Positions 10,274 to 21,904 of a stretch of DNA of 64,000 nt are shown in pieces. The stretch lies in assembly GCA_026168455.1 (NCBI GenBank), contig CM047427.1, positions 37,018,905 to 37,082,904 on the forward strand, in the 5' to 3' direction. Each line of letters starts with the position of its first letter. Within the stretch, counting starts at the first letter, position 1. The position numbers and the translations under genes are program-made. The notes below the pieces were generated by a model. That model did no database searches. It was not told the origin of the DNA and saw nothing but the letters and a program-made list of their open reading frames with translations. This DNA comes from Theocolax elegans (Eukaryota > Arthropoda > Insecta > Hymenoptera > Cerocephalidae).

Positions 10274-11397
10274 TCAGTGCCAAGTGGTGTTGTTCCTTAA
10301 CAATTTGCTAAGCGGTGCAGTAGTTTTGGACACGTTGGGTATAAAACGTCGGCACCATGAAATCATTCCATTAAATCGGCAAAGTTCCTTCAAGGTAGTT
10401 GGAGCTGATAACGTAGTGACGGCTTTTACTTTATCGGGATCGGTGTGTATGCCGTCTGAATCAATTACATGACCTAGATAACGTAGTTGTTGCCTACCAA
10501 AATGGCTCTTCTCCCAGTTCGGTTTTAGTTTCGCAGCTTTTAAACGTCTAAAAACTTCCTGGACAAGTTGAATGTGTTCTTCAAATGTTTCCGATATAAT
10601 AATTATGTCATCCAAATAGCAAAAGACGTGCGGTTCTAAATCGGGTGTTACTACTCCTTCTGATATCATTCGTTGAAAAGCTGCCGGTGCTGAATGAAGT
10701 CCGAAAGGTAGAACTTTGAATTGGAAATGTCGTCCTGGTACGGTGAAAGCAGTTAATGGTTTACTGTCGTCGGTTAAGGGTACTTGCTAATATCCATTTT
10801 TCAAGTCGATGGTACTAAGATAACGAGCTCCACGTAGTTTATCTAAAGTGGCATTTATTTTCGGTAACGGGTATGCATCTTTGATGGTTACTTCGTTGAA
10901 TCGACGAAAATCTACACAAAAACGGTATTTTCCATCATAGGAGAACTCCACGGACTTGTAGAAGGTTCTATAACACCTTCTTTTAACATTTTATCAATTT
11001 CTTCATTGATGATTTTCTGCGTTGCTGGATTTCGGGCACGGTATCGTTGTTTTATCGGTGTTGGATTACTAAGCTGTAGGTCGTAGGTTAGTAACGGTTT
11101 TGGGCCTTGTAATTCTGTGAAATCTTGACGGGCTTGTTCAATAATTTTATCTATTATTTGTCGTTCCTCTATTTTGATATCTAATAGACCCGGTTGAGTT
11201 TCTAATTGGCACAGTTCGGACGGAGTTTGTCTGTTTTCTGGATGTAACTCTTTTCCTTGTAGAGTCATTTTGAATCCTAATTTTGGCAGGATATCCATTC
11301 CCAATAAAAAATGGTGTCGGAGTGTAGACATGATATGATAATTTCCTTCTATTTTCTTTCCATTTATTGAGCAGGTTCCCGAAATATTATCTTTCAA
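10274..11397 (-). pseudogene. pol: end of protease and reverse transcriptase, frameshifted
   Basis: The segment 11,397-10,912 encodes the end of the protease region and the RT start (QRYRARNPATQKIINEEIDK, then EGVIEPSTSPWSSP). A small deletion then shifts the frame, removing the lysine-rich turn before the DGKYRFCVDF block. An amber codon near 10,787-10,789 replaces the Trp expected between GY and QVPL. The catalytic YLDD box and following thumb are intact at 10,669-10,274. At least one frameshift and one nonsense codon make the enzyme inactive. Confidence 0.9.
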
Positions 11398-11469
11398 CGG
11401 TATTTCACTGCCATCAGCCAGTATCGCACGATTTGTTCTTCCTTGTTTTTGCCATCCTCGAGAGTAGCA

Positions 11470-11550
11470 CCATTATGCAGTCACTTCATTAATAAAAGAG
11501 CTGACTGCACCGGAATCTATAAGTGCCTTAAATCTTCGACCTTCAACATT
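11470..11550 (-). pseudogene. Aspartic protease active-site segment
   Basis: Reading on the minus strand, the sequence ALIDSGAVSSFINEVTA contains the DSG active-site triad of retroviral-type proteases. A TAA follows shortly after, and the next frame resumes with the rest of the protease/RT linker. It lies between gag and RT as expected. Confidence 0.75.
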
Positions 11551-12657
11551 TACGAAGACGAAATATCGGTTGTCTCGTTCCTGAACCGAGCCGTAGGTCT
11601 TGTTGACTCGGTCCTTCGCTCGTTTCCCTGGTATGTTCCATGACAGTCTCTAGTGTAGACTCCATCTTTTCCACAGACAGAGCAGAAAAGTTTACGAAGA
11701 TTGCGGCACTTGTTACGGTTATGTCCTCTCTGTTTATATCTCCAACAACACTCGTTTCTTTTGTAAGTTGCATTAGGTTTAGTAACGGTCATCGCTTCGT
11801 TTCTACTGATTCTTTGAGCTTGGTTTGCTTCCTGTAGAGTTGCTTCATGTTCTTCTACTCTTTGGATCAATTCATTGATGTTATTTATGTCAGTCCGTCT
11901 AATATGAATTCTAAGTTCGGGTTTCATATTATAATATAAATTATCTAATTGCTCCTCTGGATCATATCCTCCTCTGCGTCTCGTTAGAGTTGATAATACC
12001 GTAGCAAAATCTCGAATGTTTTCGTTGTGTTTCTGAACTCGTGCTGTGACTTGTCGTCCTAAATTTCTTCTTTCCAATGGTGGTAAATAAAAATTTCGTA
12101 TTTGTTCTTCGACTTCTGCCCAGGTATACAAGTTTCGTGCATAATTTCGATACCACTGGAGAGCGTTTCCTTTTAAGAGTTCTGGTAATCCTTGAAGTAT
12201 TTGTTCCTCAGAAAAATTATAAACTTGTCTTAACTCCTCTATTCGTTCTACAAAAGAATATACATCTTTGCCTTCGAAATGGCAATTCCATTTTCTCATT
12301 TGGTCCATAACTTCTCTATTTGACGGTAATATTGGTAGATGCGGTGAATTAGGTGTAGAAAAACTTTTGGGGTTGTGGCGGTTGATTATTTGGGAAGTCC
12401 TTATTATTTCCTAATGCTGATTCCTCAAGTCTCAAGCTAACGTGGTCGGTTTCTAAGTCCTTTGTGATGTCTAGATTTTCCTTATAATCTTCTGGATCTG
12501 GTTCTTTATTTGCAAACAGTTCGGCGTTTTTGCGTACGAATCCAACAAGACGTTGTCTTAATTCGGTAACAATTCCTTCGGTATGTAACCTATGTTTCGT
12601 TAATTCAGCAATCAATTCTTCTCGTTGTAGTTTATAAATCCACGACACGAAAACCAT
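11550..12657 (-). pseudogene. gag: SAP-like N-terminus, capsid region and zinc knuckles
   Basis: Two frames in different phases make up gag. The first (12,657-12,349) begins MVFVSWIYKLQREELIAELT and looks like a SAP-type helix-turn-helix. The second (12,308-11,550) carries capsid-like sequence (FEGKDVYSFVERIEELRQ, then NALQWYRNYA) and two CCHC-type knuckles (CCWRYKQRGHNRNKC and CSVCGKDGVYTRDC). In the first knuckle a Tyr replaces the usual second-Cys spacing, so it may be weakened. The phase change near 12,310-12,350 is a frameshift. Confidence 0.85.
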
Positions 12658-12792
12658 TTTACAAACTTATAATTTTGTCGGATATACAAGTGTACTAGTG
12701 TCAGTGTTATCGCAGCGTCCAAGTGTAATTTAACAATTCGGTCTGAAAGTTTCGTAGGTTCAAAGCAAAAAAATCAAATTCCTTTTACAAAT

Positions 12793-12807
12793 ACTGTTCG
12801 GGCGCCA
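12793..12807 (-). promoter_or_regulatory. Primer binding site complementary to tRNA-Lys
   Basis: Immediately inside the 5' LTR the minus strand reads TGGCGCCCGAACAG, complementary to the 3' end of tRNA-Lys (UUU type). This fixes the orientation: the right LTR is the 5' LTR. Confidence 0.85.
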
Positions 12808-13844
12808 TGTAACGGAGTGAATCTTTGCCGGACCTTGCTCAGATTCCAGGATTCAGGTTTTAAGGAATTTGAAATGAAGTACCACTATTTATAATAAAGG
12901 GTAATTATATTAAGACTATGTACAAATATACAAAAGAACTAAAGATATAATGCAAATGTTGCCAGCCCGCCTGGTCTTGGTCGGGTGAAGTAGTTAATTA
13001 GTCTGTAATCAAATCAAGACAAAATACTTAATTATTACGCGATCTACGAACTTTACAATGCTATCTTATAACTAGTTTCCTAAACGGACGCAACTAACGG
13101 TTATCGTGTCGATACGGTCGAGATACGGTCGGGATAATCTACGTGTGCTTACGAAGATACAGTCGGGATAATCCACGTGTACTCACGAGGATACGGTCGG
13201 GATAATCTACGTGTGCTCACGAAGATATGGTCGGGACTTCTAATAACCTTACGTGTGCTCACGAAAAGGCTACGGACAGGATTAGACACCACGTATGCTC
13301 ACGAGGTGACTACGGTAGGATGCGGTTACGGTAACGGTCGGTGCGGTATACGGTAACTCGTGTTTACGAACGTGTGCTCACAAATGTATCCACGGTTGCT
13401 GCACTAGGTCGGAGAAAGGGGCTGGTCGTGTGCTCACGGCCAGTCCGATCTGACGTCCAGTTGCAGACTGCCTACTAGTGGTTTCGGTGCGCCTTATATA
13501 CCCGATTCTACGAGAGCGCGCATGCGTATAACGCCTGTCCCCCCACTCCGGACGGGGTCAATGAACTGGCGAGTAGGCACAGTAGTGGGGAGGCGGTCAA
13601 TGACTCTAATCTATTTATAGCGCGGTCGTTGAACTCGTGTTTAACGGCACGTGTCTATCGCGAAGCTATCTTAATATACTACGTACTTATTATTATTATA
13701 TAAACAAAGTTTATTAATTAATTGTAAATATTATTATACATTCTTATTGGTTACAGAGGATTTGGTCTCGGATAATTATAGTAAATTAACAATTTATAAA
13801 ATAATTTTACGCAATACTAGTGCGTGTGTTTATCATACGTCACA
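12808..13844 (-). repeat. 5' LTR of the gypsy-like element (right copy)
   Basis: About 1,037 bp with the same TG...CA-type ends as 6,703-7,737. The 34-bp repeat region is shorter and has an unmatched stretch at about 13,078-13,120. Transcription of the element would start here on the minus strand. Confidence 0.9.
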
Positions 13845-13848
13845 AGTA
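13845..13848. repeat. Target-site duplication (AGTA), right
   Basis: Matches 6,699-6,702. Confidence 0.85.
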
Positions 13849-14170
13849 CATAGTTCGGAAGGCTGACTATATCAGAGGATTCACGATCCGTGAGGAAAGA
13901 CACGGTAGTTGTACCACATCAAATAATCTGCGATGACTAATGATTCTATGGATGAAAAATGAGTTTTGAATCGACTAATATTAACATAAAAATTAAAATA
14001 ATTTGCTTGACGATTACAGCAGGATCCTTTTATTAAATAAAAAAATGCTGTAGTGTACCAGTGTTCAGTATTCCTTGTTGAAAATACTCATAGTGGCCGG
14101 TGAGTAAGTAAACGAGAGTGTAAGTCGAAAAGGGAACAGGTAAAAGTCTTGTACTTACCGGAAGAGCGCG
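13849..14170 (-). pseudogene. 5' continuation of LINE A copy 1 (endonuclease N-terminus)
   Basis: On the minus strand the bases next to the LTR encode an endonuclease segment ending in SDIVSLPNYVLY, which continues across the LTR element into RLDKVGKKGEG at 6,698. The equivalent segment in LINE A copy 3 (61,561-61,367) reads DIIKLPDCTLHRLDRMGKE, which confirms the match. Beyond about 14,000 the frame is lost. Confidence 0.7.
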
Positions 14171-15640
14171 CAGAGATAGATAAATAGATAGATATAAGTT
14201 TATTTGTAAAGTATAAAAATTTACAATTCATAAAAAAAATAAATACCATATAATGATTTGTCAATATTGCACAGTGATCTCACAGTTTTAAAATATCAGA
14301 ATCGCAGCATAAATACATAGACGAATATCACAGTATGCCAGCAGATAAAATATAATACAAATAAAACAACTGTCAATACATCTATCAGTCACAGTACTAA
14401 AATTCAATTTAAAATTGAACGACATATAAAGCATTAATTCGTCATCACAATCTCTCGTTATCTAACTGTAATATAAGTGTATATGGGACGGTACAACATA
14501 GAATAACAAAATAAATAAATAAATAAATAAAAACAATTGGAATATATAAATAAATAAATGCTAAAGAATAAAGAACTGTTTTTTTAAAGATAGTAATACA
14601 ATAACGATTAAAATCATTAAAAATCTATACAGAAGTACGTGTTTTCGTATTATATTAAGATGTATTATTTTTAGATTAAAGAATAAATGGGCGAAGAAAA
14701 TAAACATAAATGAATCTAAGGATAATCATGTCAAGAGCAGAATAATTAATAGAAACTTTCGTAATTTGAATAAGTCTGTTTACCATAATTACAATATAAA
14801 TATTGTATTACTAGACGTATAAAAAGAAATATAACAAAATATTTTTAATTATCTTATAGTAAAATAATTAACTTAAATTTGAACATTTAAAAATATTTGA
14901 ACTAAAACCGAGTCATAAAGGTATAATATAATTTAGTAAACTTACAGATTAAGTATGCACATTCAAGTTTATGACTTGACGAATTATTGACTTAAATAAC
15001 ACTTGTTGCAAAAAAGTGTCATCTAAATACTGCTCGAGATAAGCATCTTTCTCTTATTCTAGTGCATATTCATATAATCCGTATACACAATAAAAATAAT
15101 AAGTGCTTAGCTTTTATTTAATTTATATGGATGATGAGGTACTGGATAAAATAAGACATATTTATGAGTGTATAATAATAAAATAAAATATAATTAATAT
15201 AATAATAATAAAATAATATAATATAATTGTAAAAAATTAATATAATCATTACTAAGATGTAGTTTTATTACGAAACAAAGATTTATTGTATACAATTATC
15301 AATAGAAAAGGAAAAGCAAGCTATCAAGAAAAGAATGATCCCTTTTCATTATTATAGGTCAAAAGTAAAATACGTATATATTATATGTATACTTTTCTTA
15401 GAATCATATATTCCTCACACATAAATATATCACCAGCGTCAAAAATGTAATACTATAAATAATTAATAAGATAAGTCATTTTAAACGTTTTTGAAACTGT
15501 ATGTATGCTTGTATGTGTGTACTATGTATGTAAACAAGTCAATCGAAAAATTCAATACCGATTTGGCTAAAATTAATTTTTATAGTAACTTTTAAATATT
15601 ATAGTCTTTTATTTTTTTAAAACATGTAACGATCGTGCCT
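14171..15640. other. Long AT-rich stretch, no gene
   Basis: Includes a short GATA-type microsatellite at about 14,173-14,205 and (AAAT)n-like runs at 14,510-14,560. No open frame or RNA was recognised. Confidence 0.5.
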
Positions 15641-15795
15641 GGAATGTAAAAGCGTATTGCTTTTACATATTTCGGACCCTCTAGTTTTTGGAAGCTTACT
15701 TTTACTCTGGGACTTCTACTGACCATAGTGGACGAAGAGTAAAAGCCTTGCTTAATAAAGCATATTAATTCGCAAAACCCGATAAATTTTATATC
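15640..15795. repeat. Remnant repeat, inverted relative to 36,100-36,155
   Basis: The stretch 15,735-15,785 (GAGTAAAAGCCTTGCTT, then AAAGCATATTAATTCGCAAAAC) is the diverged reverse complement of bases near 36,105-36,155. This places the end of one dispersed element both here and within the right arm of the Transib-like element. Confidence 0.45.
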
Positions 15796-16474
15796 GAAAA
15801 AATTTTTAGTAAACGATAAATTTCTCTTTTCTTATCTGCAAATATTGTAGATAAAAATATTTTTTTAATAACCTTTTTATCCGAAAACGAATTTTATTTT
15901 CTGAAAAACAAACAGGATATAAGCATATATTTCTTATAAGCATATTTTTTATGGTAAGATTTTTTTATATTTCATATATTTTATATTGTCAATATTATAT
16001 ACTTAAAATACTTATCTATTTGGAGGGAAGAAAAAAAATTTTTTTTCTTCACTCCCCTTCCCCCCCATTAAAAAAGCGTTGAATTTATCTAGTCAACATC
16101 TATCTTTTTCTTAATATACAATTTATTATTTCTTTTAGTCATTATAAACAAAGAAACACAAAAAGTTAACTTTTTTGTATATAATTTTCTTTAATTTTTC
16201 TTTTTCTATAACATTTTTCCCCGTTCTCCATTTTTTACTAGATTTTGAGGCCTTTTACACCTTCGTTATAACATTAATATTGGCTGTTCGAGTTTTGTAA
16301 TCCTCTAACTTATTCCCTCTCTCCTCACTTTTGTGAGAGAAATTGAATATGTATCCTGCTTCTTGGAGAATCGATTTTCTTTAAATACGGAGTTTTTGTG
16401 AATTTTCCCTCATTATCATTGGTTACTTCCATTTAAATCTAAGTACTTTCGTCAATCTTCGATCGTCATTTCAC
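15796..16474. other. AT-rich DNA; possible upstream part of a gene
   Basis: T-rich sequence to about 16,240, then more mixed composition up to a GTAAGTA donor-like word at 16,475. An upstream exon of the candidate at 16,563 could end there, but I cannot define it. Confidence 0.3.
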
Positions 16475-16562
16475 GTAAGTATTTTTTTATTCCTATCATC
16501 TATATATCTCTTGTTTTTCTTTATCCATTTTTAATAGTGTTTGTTTTGTTTTCTTTTTACAG

Positions 16563-16745
16563 GATGGAGTGTACCTGAGCAATGCAAATCTTGCAATGGG
16601 TGTTGAGATAGAGCGAGAGATTGATCCGTCATTATTTGAGGCTAGGCAGTAGTTTCTGCATACTGCCCAGACGTTACAAGAGGTGTACGCCGAACAAGGC
16701 GTCACACTGGACGTTGATACTTTATTGTATCATCTGGACCAGTGA
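16563..16745 (+). pseudogene. Candidate terminal exon with an in-frame amber codon
   Basis: A strong acceptor (pyrimidine-rich tract ending TTTTTACAG at 16,562) opens a frame beginning DGVYLSNANLAMGVEIEREI and ending TLLYHLDQ at a TGA. An AATAAA-like word follows near 16,778. The preceding donor-like site at 16,475 would give an 88-base intron. The frame is broken once by TAG at 16,650-16,652. The amino-acid mix reads like real protein, but I do not recognise the family. It could be a host-gene remnant, or a retroelement 3' exon. Confidence 0.35.
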
Positions 16746-17008
16746 TTCTATCTTGTACCATTCACATCTTGTGTATTAATAAATAATCCGCGCTCTCACG
16801 CCCTGTTTTGACCTAGACTTTCCTCCACATGTCTCCGGAGTTGGGCGTTTGATGAAGAAGATTCAGGAAGGTGATTAGGTTTTTTTCTTTTTGAAATAAT
16901 ATGAATTTAATGCAATGAGTGAGATATATATATTTATTTAATTAAAAAAAGTGAACGTATAAATATTTCAAATATTTCGCTGTATAAGAAGTTATATGTA
17001 ATTAATTA

Positions 17009-17149
17009 ACCTTTAGACTGCCGAAAAATCAATATTTTGACGCACCCCCTGATCGACACTTCGTGCATGATCAATCGTTTATATAAGATACCTTATATAC
17101 CAGTTTTCTGAGGGCGATATGCTCTTTCAAATCCCGGCAGTCTAAAGGT
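17009..17149. mobile_element. Short MITE, same family as 2,012-2,147
   Basis: Good terminal inverted repeats: ACCTTTAGACTGCCG at the left and CGGCAGTCTAAAGGT at the right. Interior blocks TTTTCTGAGGGCGAT and TTTCAAATCCCGG are shared with the copy at 2,012-2,147. About 141 bp, with no coding capacity. Confidence 0.75.
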
Positions 17150-17359
17150 CTAATTAAAATGTTGTATAATACGCGAATTTCTTAACGGAAACAGAATATA
17201 AATATTTCAAAAGAAAGGAAAATGCCAGTTATAAATGTATTTATATATTTGGGAAACATGTACCTTGTAGTTTGAAGATGTGTGATCGGTGTTTTATTTT
17301 CCACAGCGGGGATCGGTCGGTGCTCCATCCTCGGTGTACCGAGTGGTCTTCCTGTGCAT

Positions 17360-17578
17360 TCATTCTTCAAGGCGTTGAATGACCACTTGCTGAGCCTTAT
17401 TCAGAGCTGCTATTGCCTCTCGAATTAATTCCTTTTTCCCTCCGATTTTCGTAAATGTTCCAATATGAGAATCTGGTAATCGACTGGCGTGGATACGGCA
17501 TCTATTAATAAAAACTGATTCGCCTTGTTTCTGCAGGTGCGTTTCTATATACCCTTTTTCCTGGGTTCTCCCTCCTCT
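17360..17578 (-). CDS. Candidate coding fragment, unrecognised
   Basis: A minus-strand frame of 72 codons bounded by stops. It includes HLQKQGESVFINRCRIHASR, then LPDSHIGTFTKIGGKKELIR, then EAIAALNKAQQVVIQRLEE and a stop. The charged, helix-forming C-terminus and lack of AT-driven residues suggest genuine coding origin. A CCCAG acceptor-like word precedes it near 17,550. No family is recognised and no start codon is evident, so it may be a terminal exon or a decayed fragment. Confidence 0.35.
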   Translation of the reverse strand, partial: RGGRTQEKGYIETHLQKQGESVFINRCRIHASRLPDSHIGTFTKIGGKKELIREAIAALNKAQQVVIQRLEE

Positions 17579-17579
17579 T

Positions 17580-19185
17580 CATTATTCTTTATCTTACAAT
17601 ATTGAGTAAGTATATTTTGTGGTCTTAACTGCGTTTTTGTTAAACATAATCAGGTCGCTAAGTAATAAATATTCCAGGAGCGGAAGTGGACATAGGTGTT
17701 CTCTATATTTTGGTGTAGTTGAGGTGATTCATCCGATTTGGTTCCTGTGAAGATACGTAGATAGGAGTCGCTTGCCTTGCATTATTTATTACTCAATATG
17801 CATGTATTGCATAATAGTATAAAATGTATTCAAATCCCATAAAATCATATTTTTTCATTAATAGTTCATAATAATAAATTTTGTTATGCCGTATAAAGTG
17901 CCAAAATCTATTTTAAAAAAGATGCTTTCGTTTATTCGTTAATTAAATTCCTACTAATAATTATGTTTATTTAGTCATTTGTTTCTTTTTATTACTTGGG
18001 CGAACTCCTAGAAGATTCGTTAATAAACATTGTTTATAATTCATTTTTCATCGTTTGACTGATTTAAAGTACAAACAATACAATTGCAATGTATATTAAT
18101 CTTTCTAAACATTATTATTTTTAAATGTTATAGCTATATTCTATGTAAAAATTAATCTGTTGGATAGAAAGGTGTACATAATATTAAAAAGTATAAAAAG
18201 TTAAAAACATGCTTCACTCGAAGTTTGTCATCTCGCATTCCTGTCAAAAATTATTATTTGTTCTATACGTTTGATCTTTCTTCTTTTTCCTACGTATGTT
18301 ATTACACTTATTTGTTCGTTTTTATATCGTATAAATACGGGAGCTCGACGCTTGTCTTTACTCAGCTTGAATAAAAAACATCTTATTTCTTTATTCCGAA
18401 TTCCTCTTTTTGTACATACAGAAAGATATATGACTGATCTATATGCAATGTAATATAGAATCTTTATTACCTATGCAATACCATATTTTTTCTATTTATA
18501 TTCATTATTTACCCAAGTGTACTATTTAGCGTTTCCTTCTTTTAGAGAAGATGGCTTCATTGATTCTTTTCATTTTTCTATGAATTTCTTTTTAAAGACA
18601 TCTGGTGTTTTTATATTTTGTGAGCTGGTTTCCGCTGGGTTTCGATATTATTTATTCTTTATTAAATTTTCAAGTGTATTTATCGTTATTTCTGTTAAAA
18701 TTATTTGTCTAAATAATAACTATTCAATCTTTCTACTTGTACCTAATTTTAAGTTCCTTCTTAGATTTTTAAATTGCCTATAATTAAATTAAAAATGTAT
18801 TTAGAATTTTGTAAAGACATGACAATATATACATCTATATTAGGCAAAGATTATATTTTATTACTTTGTATATATTTAAAATGTAACTTTATGTATATAA
18901 ATATTAAATTTTACTAATTTTATATTTCAAAACGTGTGATATTTATTAATATAATTATTATTTTTTCAATCAGTAGATGATTTTATTTTTGAATGAAAAA
19001 ATAAAATAATAAAAACGTTTTTACAATTAAAGAATAAATATTTTTTAAGTTTTTACTTTGAAATTTTATTACACTTTACATGTTAAATATTTTGTATTGT
19101 ATATTGCGTTTACATAATAAAATATTATAATACATTAGCCTAGGAGAGAAGCGACTATGCAGACATCGTCCGGTCATTTGGTTTT
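17580..19185. other. AT-rich DNA, no supported gene
   Basis: A TATA-like word with GC-rich downstream bases occurs near 18,330-18,350. The plus-strand frames at 18,271-18,453 and 18,517-18,783 are Phe/Ile/Leu-rich, as expected from AT-rich DNA, and have no motif. Confidence 0.4.
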
Positions 19186-19224
19186 CTATTGCGGCTCACG
19201 CACTGTAAGTGCTATCTCTGTAAT

Positions 19225-19250
19225 CCCTCTCTCTCTCTCTTTCTCTCTTT
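19225..19250. repeat. (CT)n microsatellite
   Basis: Imperfect CT run just upstream of the Helitron fragment. Confidence 0.85.
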
Positions 19251-19254
19251 ATTA

Positions 19255-19608
19255 TTCTCGCGTATCGACCTGCAATCTCGTATTGATTTATATCCATCAT
19301 TAGAAGAAATCCCTTTTCATATGGTAAGGAGACAGTTACCAATAATACTTAGCTTTACTATGACTATAAATAAAGCTCAAGGTCAATCATTTAACAAAGT
19401 TGGTTTATACTTATGCACACCTGTATTTAGGCATGGACAATTATACGTAGCTTTATCGAGAACAACATCAAAGACTAATTTAAAAGTATTTATAAATAAT
19501 AAAAATGATGATAAAGTAATAAACAATAAATATAAAAAGCAAATTCTTAGTAAAAACACAAATGTTTATACAAAAAATATAGTTTACACTGAAATATTTG
19601 AAAATTAA
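19255..19608 (+). pseudogene. Helitron helicase C-terminal fragment
   Basis: The frame carries the last helicase motifs of the Pif1/Helitron family in order: RRQLPIILSFTMTINKAQGQ (motif V region), LCTPVFRHGQLYVALSRTTS (motif VI region with the arginine) and a short Asn/Lys-rich tail to a stop. In complete Helitrons this is the end of the rolling-circle Rep/helicase protein, which unwinds DNA during transposition. The Rep nuclease and the earlier helicase motifs are absent here, so this is a 5'-truncated remnant. Confidence 0.85.
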
Positions 19609-19842
19609 TTAATATAAATAATATGATATTGGCTGATTAATTGCCAACAGAAAATATTATGTTTGTTGCATTTATTATGAATTAAGTAATTATTGGCTAA
19701 GTAATCGCCACCATAATGTTTATTATGTACATTAATCATCATCACCTATATATTAATTAGCTAAGGAAAATTTTCAGTTCAAAATTTTAAGACCAAAATT
19801 ATAAGATCACATTTCGAACCCTCAAACAAAGTTATTATATAA
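19609..19842. other. Probable Helitron 3' non-coding end
   Basis: AT-rich sequence following the helicase stop, with paired words TGGCTGATTAATTGCCA and TTGGCTAAGTAATCGCCA. I could not identify the CTRR terminus with confidence. Confidence 0.35.
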
Positions 19843-20870
19843 TATATATATATATATATATATATGGGGTATTCCACGTGAAGTGGTCCGATCAAAATTT
19901 TAAAATGCACCAAATTTTGGGTATACTTTGCAAATGTTTTTCAGAATACAGAAAAAAATTTTTAGGTACTGGAATCTATTTGCTCAAAAGTTATTCTAAC
20001 CTCAAAACGTGAATTTTTCCATATTTTTTTCAACACCAGCTGGGTTTACCGCTATATAACTCAAAATCTATCAACTTTTACTATAGAACATTATATGTAA
20101 CATTCGTTGCTAATTATATCTAGAATTTATTCTTCTGGGTTAGAATTTCTAATCTCAAGGTCAATGTTACATAAACTACATATCAATATTCAACTTGAAA
20201 AAAGTGCAAGTGCGCCACCTTTGATTTTTTCATCCAAAAGTCTAAAAGAAAGCTTGAAGCAATACCTTTCAAATGGTCTGTAGCATTTTTATGGCCTCCA
20301 ATTCCGTAAAAAGTTATGACAATTTAAAGAAACACGAAATTTTTTTTTAAATTTAAATGGGAATTACCATGTTAATTTTTGTGAATTTTTGGTCTTTCTT
20401 TAAATTGTCATAACTTTTTACGGAATTGGAGGCCATAAAAATGCTACAGACCATTTGAAAGGTATTGCTCCAAGCTTTCTTTTAGACTTTTGGATGAAAA
20501 AATCAAATGTGGCGCACTTGCATTTTTTTCAAGTTGAATATTGACATGTAGTTTATGTAACATTGACCTTGAGATTAGAAATTCTAACCCAGAAGAATAA
20601 ATTCTAGATATAATTAGCAACGAATGTTACATATAATGTTCTATAGTAAAAGTTGATAGATTTTGAGTTATATAGCGGTAAACCCAGCTGGTGTTGAAAA
20701 AAATATGGAAAAATTCACGTTTTGAGGTTAGAATAACTTTTGAGCAAATAGATTCCAGTACCTAAAAATTTTTTTCTGTATTCTGAAAAACATTTGCAAA
20801 GTATACCCAAAATTTGGTGCATTTTAAAATTTTGATCGGACCACTTCACGTGGAATACCCCATATATATA
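19843..20870. mobile_element. Near-perfect 996-bp palindrome (foldback element) in a TA repeat
   Basis: Arms 19,866-20,332 and 20,395-20,861, each 467 bases, are reverse complements with only a few differences (for example near 20,165-20,225 and 20,250-20,260) around a 62-base loop. The outer ends read GGGGTATTCCACGTGAAGTG and its complement, and both sides are flanked by (TA)n. There is no coding frame of note. The ends resemble those of the diverged element at 22,314-24,479, so this is a family. A transcript would form a long double-stranded RNA. Confidence 0.85.
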
Positions 20871-21780
20871 TGGGTGGTTCTCTGTGACATCGAAGATGAA
20901 AAAAATAAATATTGCTATAACTGTGGGTATATGTTTTAGAGGTATCCAGTAGTTCTCCTGAATTTTTTCAGATTTTTTCTGGGCCATTATTTTAAATTAC
21001 AGAGAGTCAAAGTTGACATTTTAGCACTTTTTTGCATTATATGCCCATTTTCATGAATTTTTAGCTCCCAGGGGATGCATTTTTCACTAAAAACATAAGT
21101 ATGACTTTTTTTGTAAAATTTTCCGAACTTTTCATTAAAAATACTTTTAAAGACATAAATGTATGCTGTTGCACTCTTGTAAGCCATTTAAACCTTAAAT
21201 AATGAAAATCAGCAATTCTGCTCCGGACTCTGCTAACCACATACTGTCTAAAAGATGTCTTTTTATAGTCAAAAACTGCCTAAAAATTTCCAGAGTGGGT
21301 CTAAATCATTAAGATCACTTATGGTCAAAATATCCGGGAAAAGTGCCCGAAATATTAATAGAAATGTATATTTGTTGCCTTATAACGATAAATCTATTAG
21401 CATGATCATTGCAAAAAAATTTGTGCACTTATCTTGGAGTGGTAGAAAAGTATCTTCACTTGTTTCAATATCCATCTAATCCCCTGTAAGCTGCTAAAAA
21501 TACAAATATTATTATACAAATGTAAAAAATTAATTTTTAAACATTTATAATGCTGAATTTTTAGTTTTACATCCCTTACAAGAATTATAATACTAATCTG
21601 AAGGATTACTATAAATATATAAACATCATTATTACAATAATGAATATACGTATTTAATACAAAAGATATATAAATAAATCGGATATATAATTATAATGAA
21701 TAATATGATAACGTGACAGTGACAAGTTTGTGAAATCTAAACAATGTATTGCTGAATAATAATAATAATAATGTTGATAC
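20871..21780. other. No gene recognised
   Basis: Moderately AT-rich unique-looking sequence. The minus-strand frame 20,715-20,987 starts inside the palindrome and has no motif. Confidence 0.4.
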
Positions 21781-21904
21781 TTTTGCGTAACGCTTGCAGA
21801 CATACATAACAACTTCAACTAGCGACACATATAACGTCGGGGAACTTAGTTATACGTTGTGTTACTAGCGTGACGTAACGCGTAACTACATCATCTACCA
21901 CGTG

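Larger units (their letters stand above)
6703..13844 (-). mobile_element. Gypsy-like LTR retrotransposon, inactivated, inserted in a LINE
   Basis: Two LTRs of about 1.04 kb enclose a minus-strand gag, protease, reverse transcriptase, RNase H, integrase order, typical of Ty3/gypsy. The element splits the endonuclease of LINE A copy 1: the reading frame before 6698 resumes directly after 13,848. Lesions include frameshifts in gag, a deletion plus frameshift and two tryptophan-position stops in RT, loss of most of the integrase zinc domain, and an Asp-to-Asn change at the first integrase catalytic position. It also has an extra ORF between pol and the 3' LTR. Confidence 0.9.
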
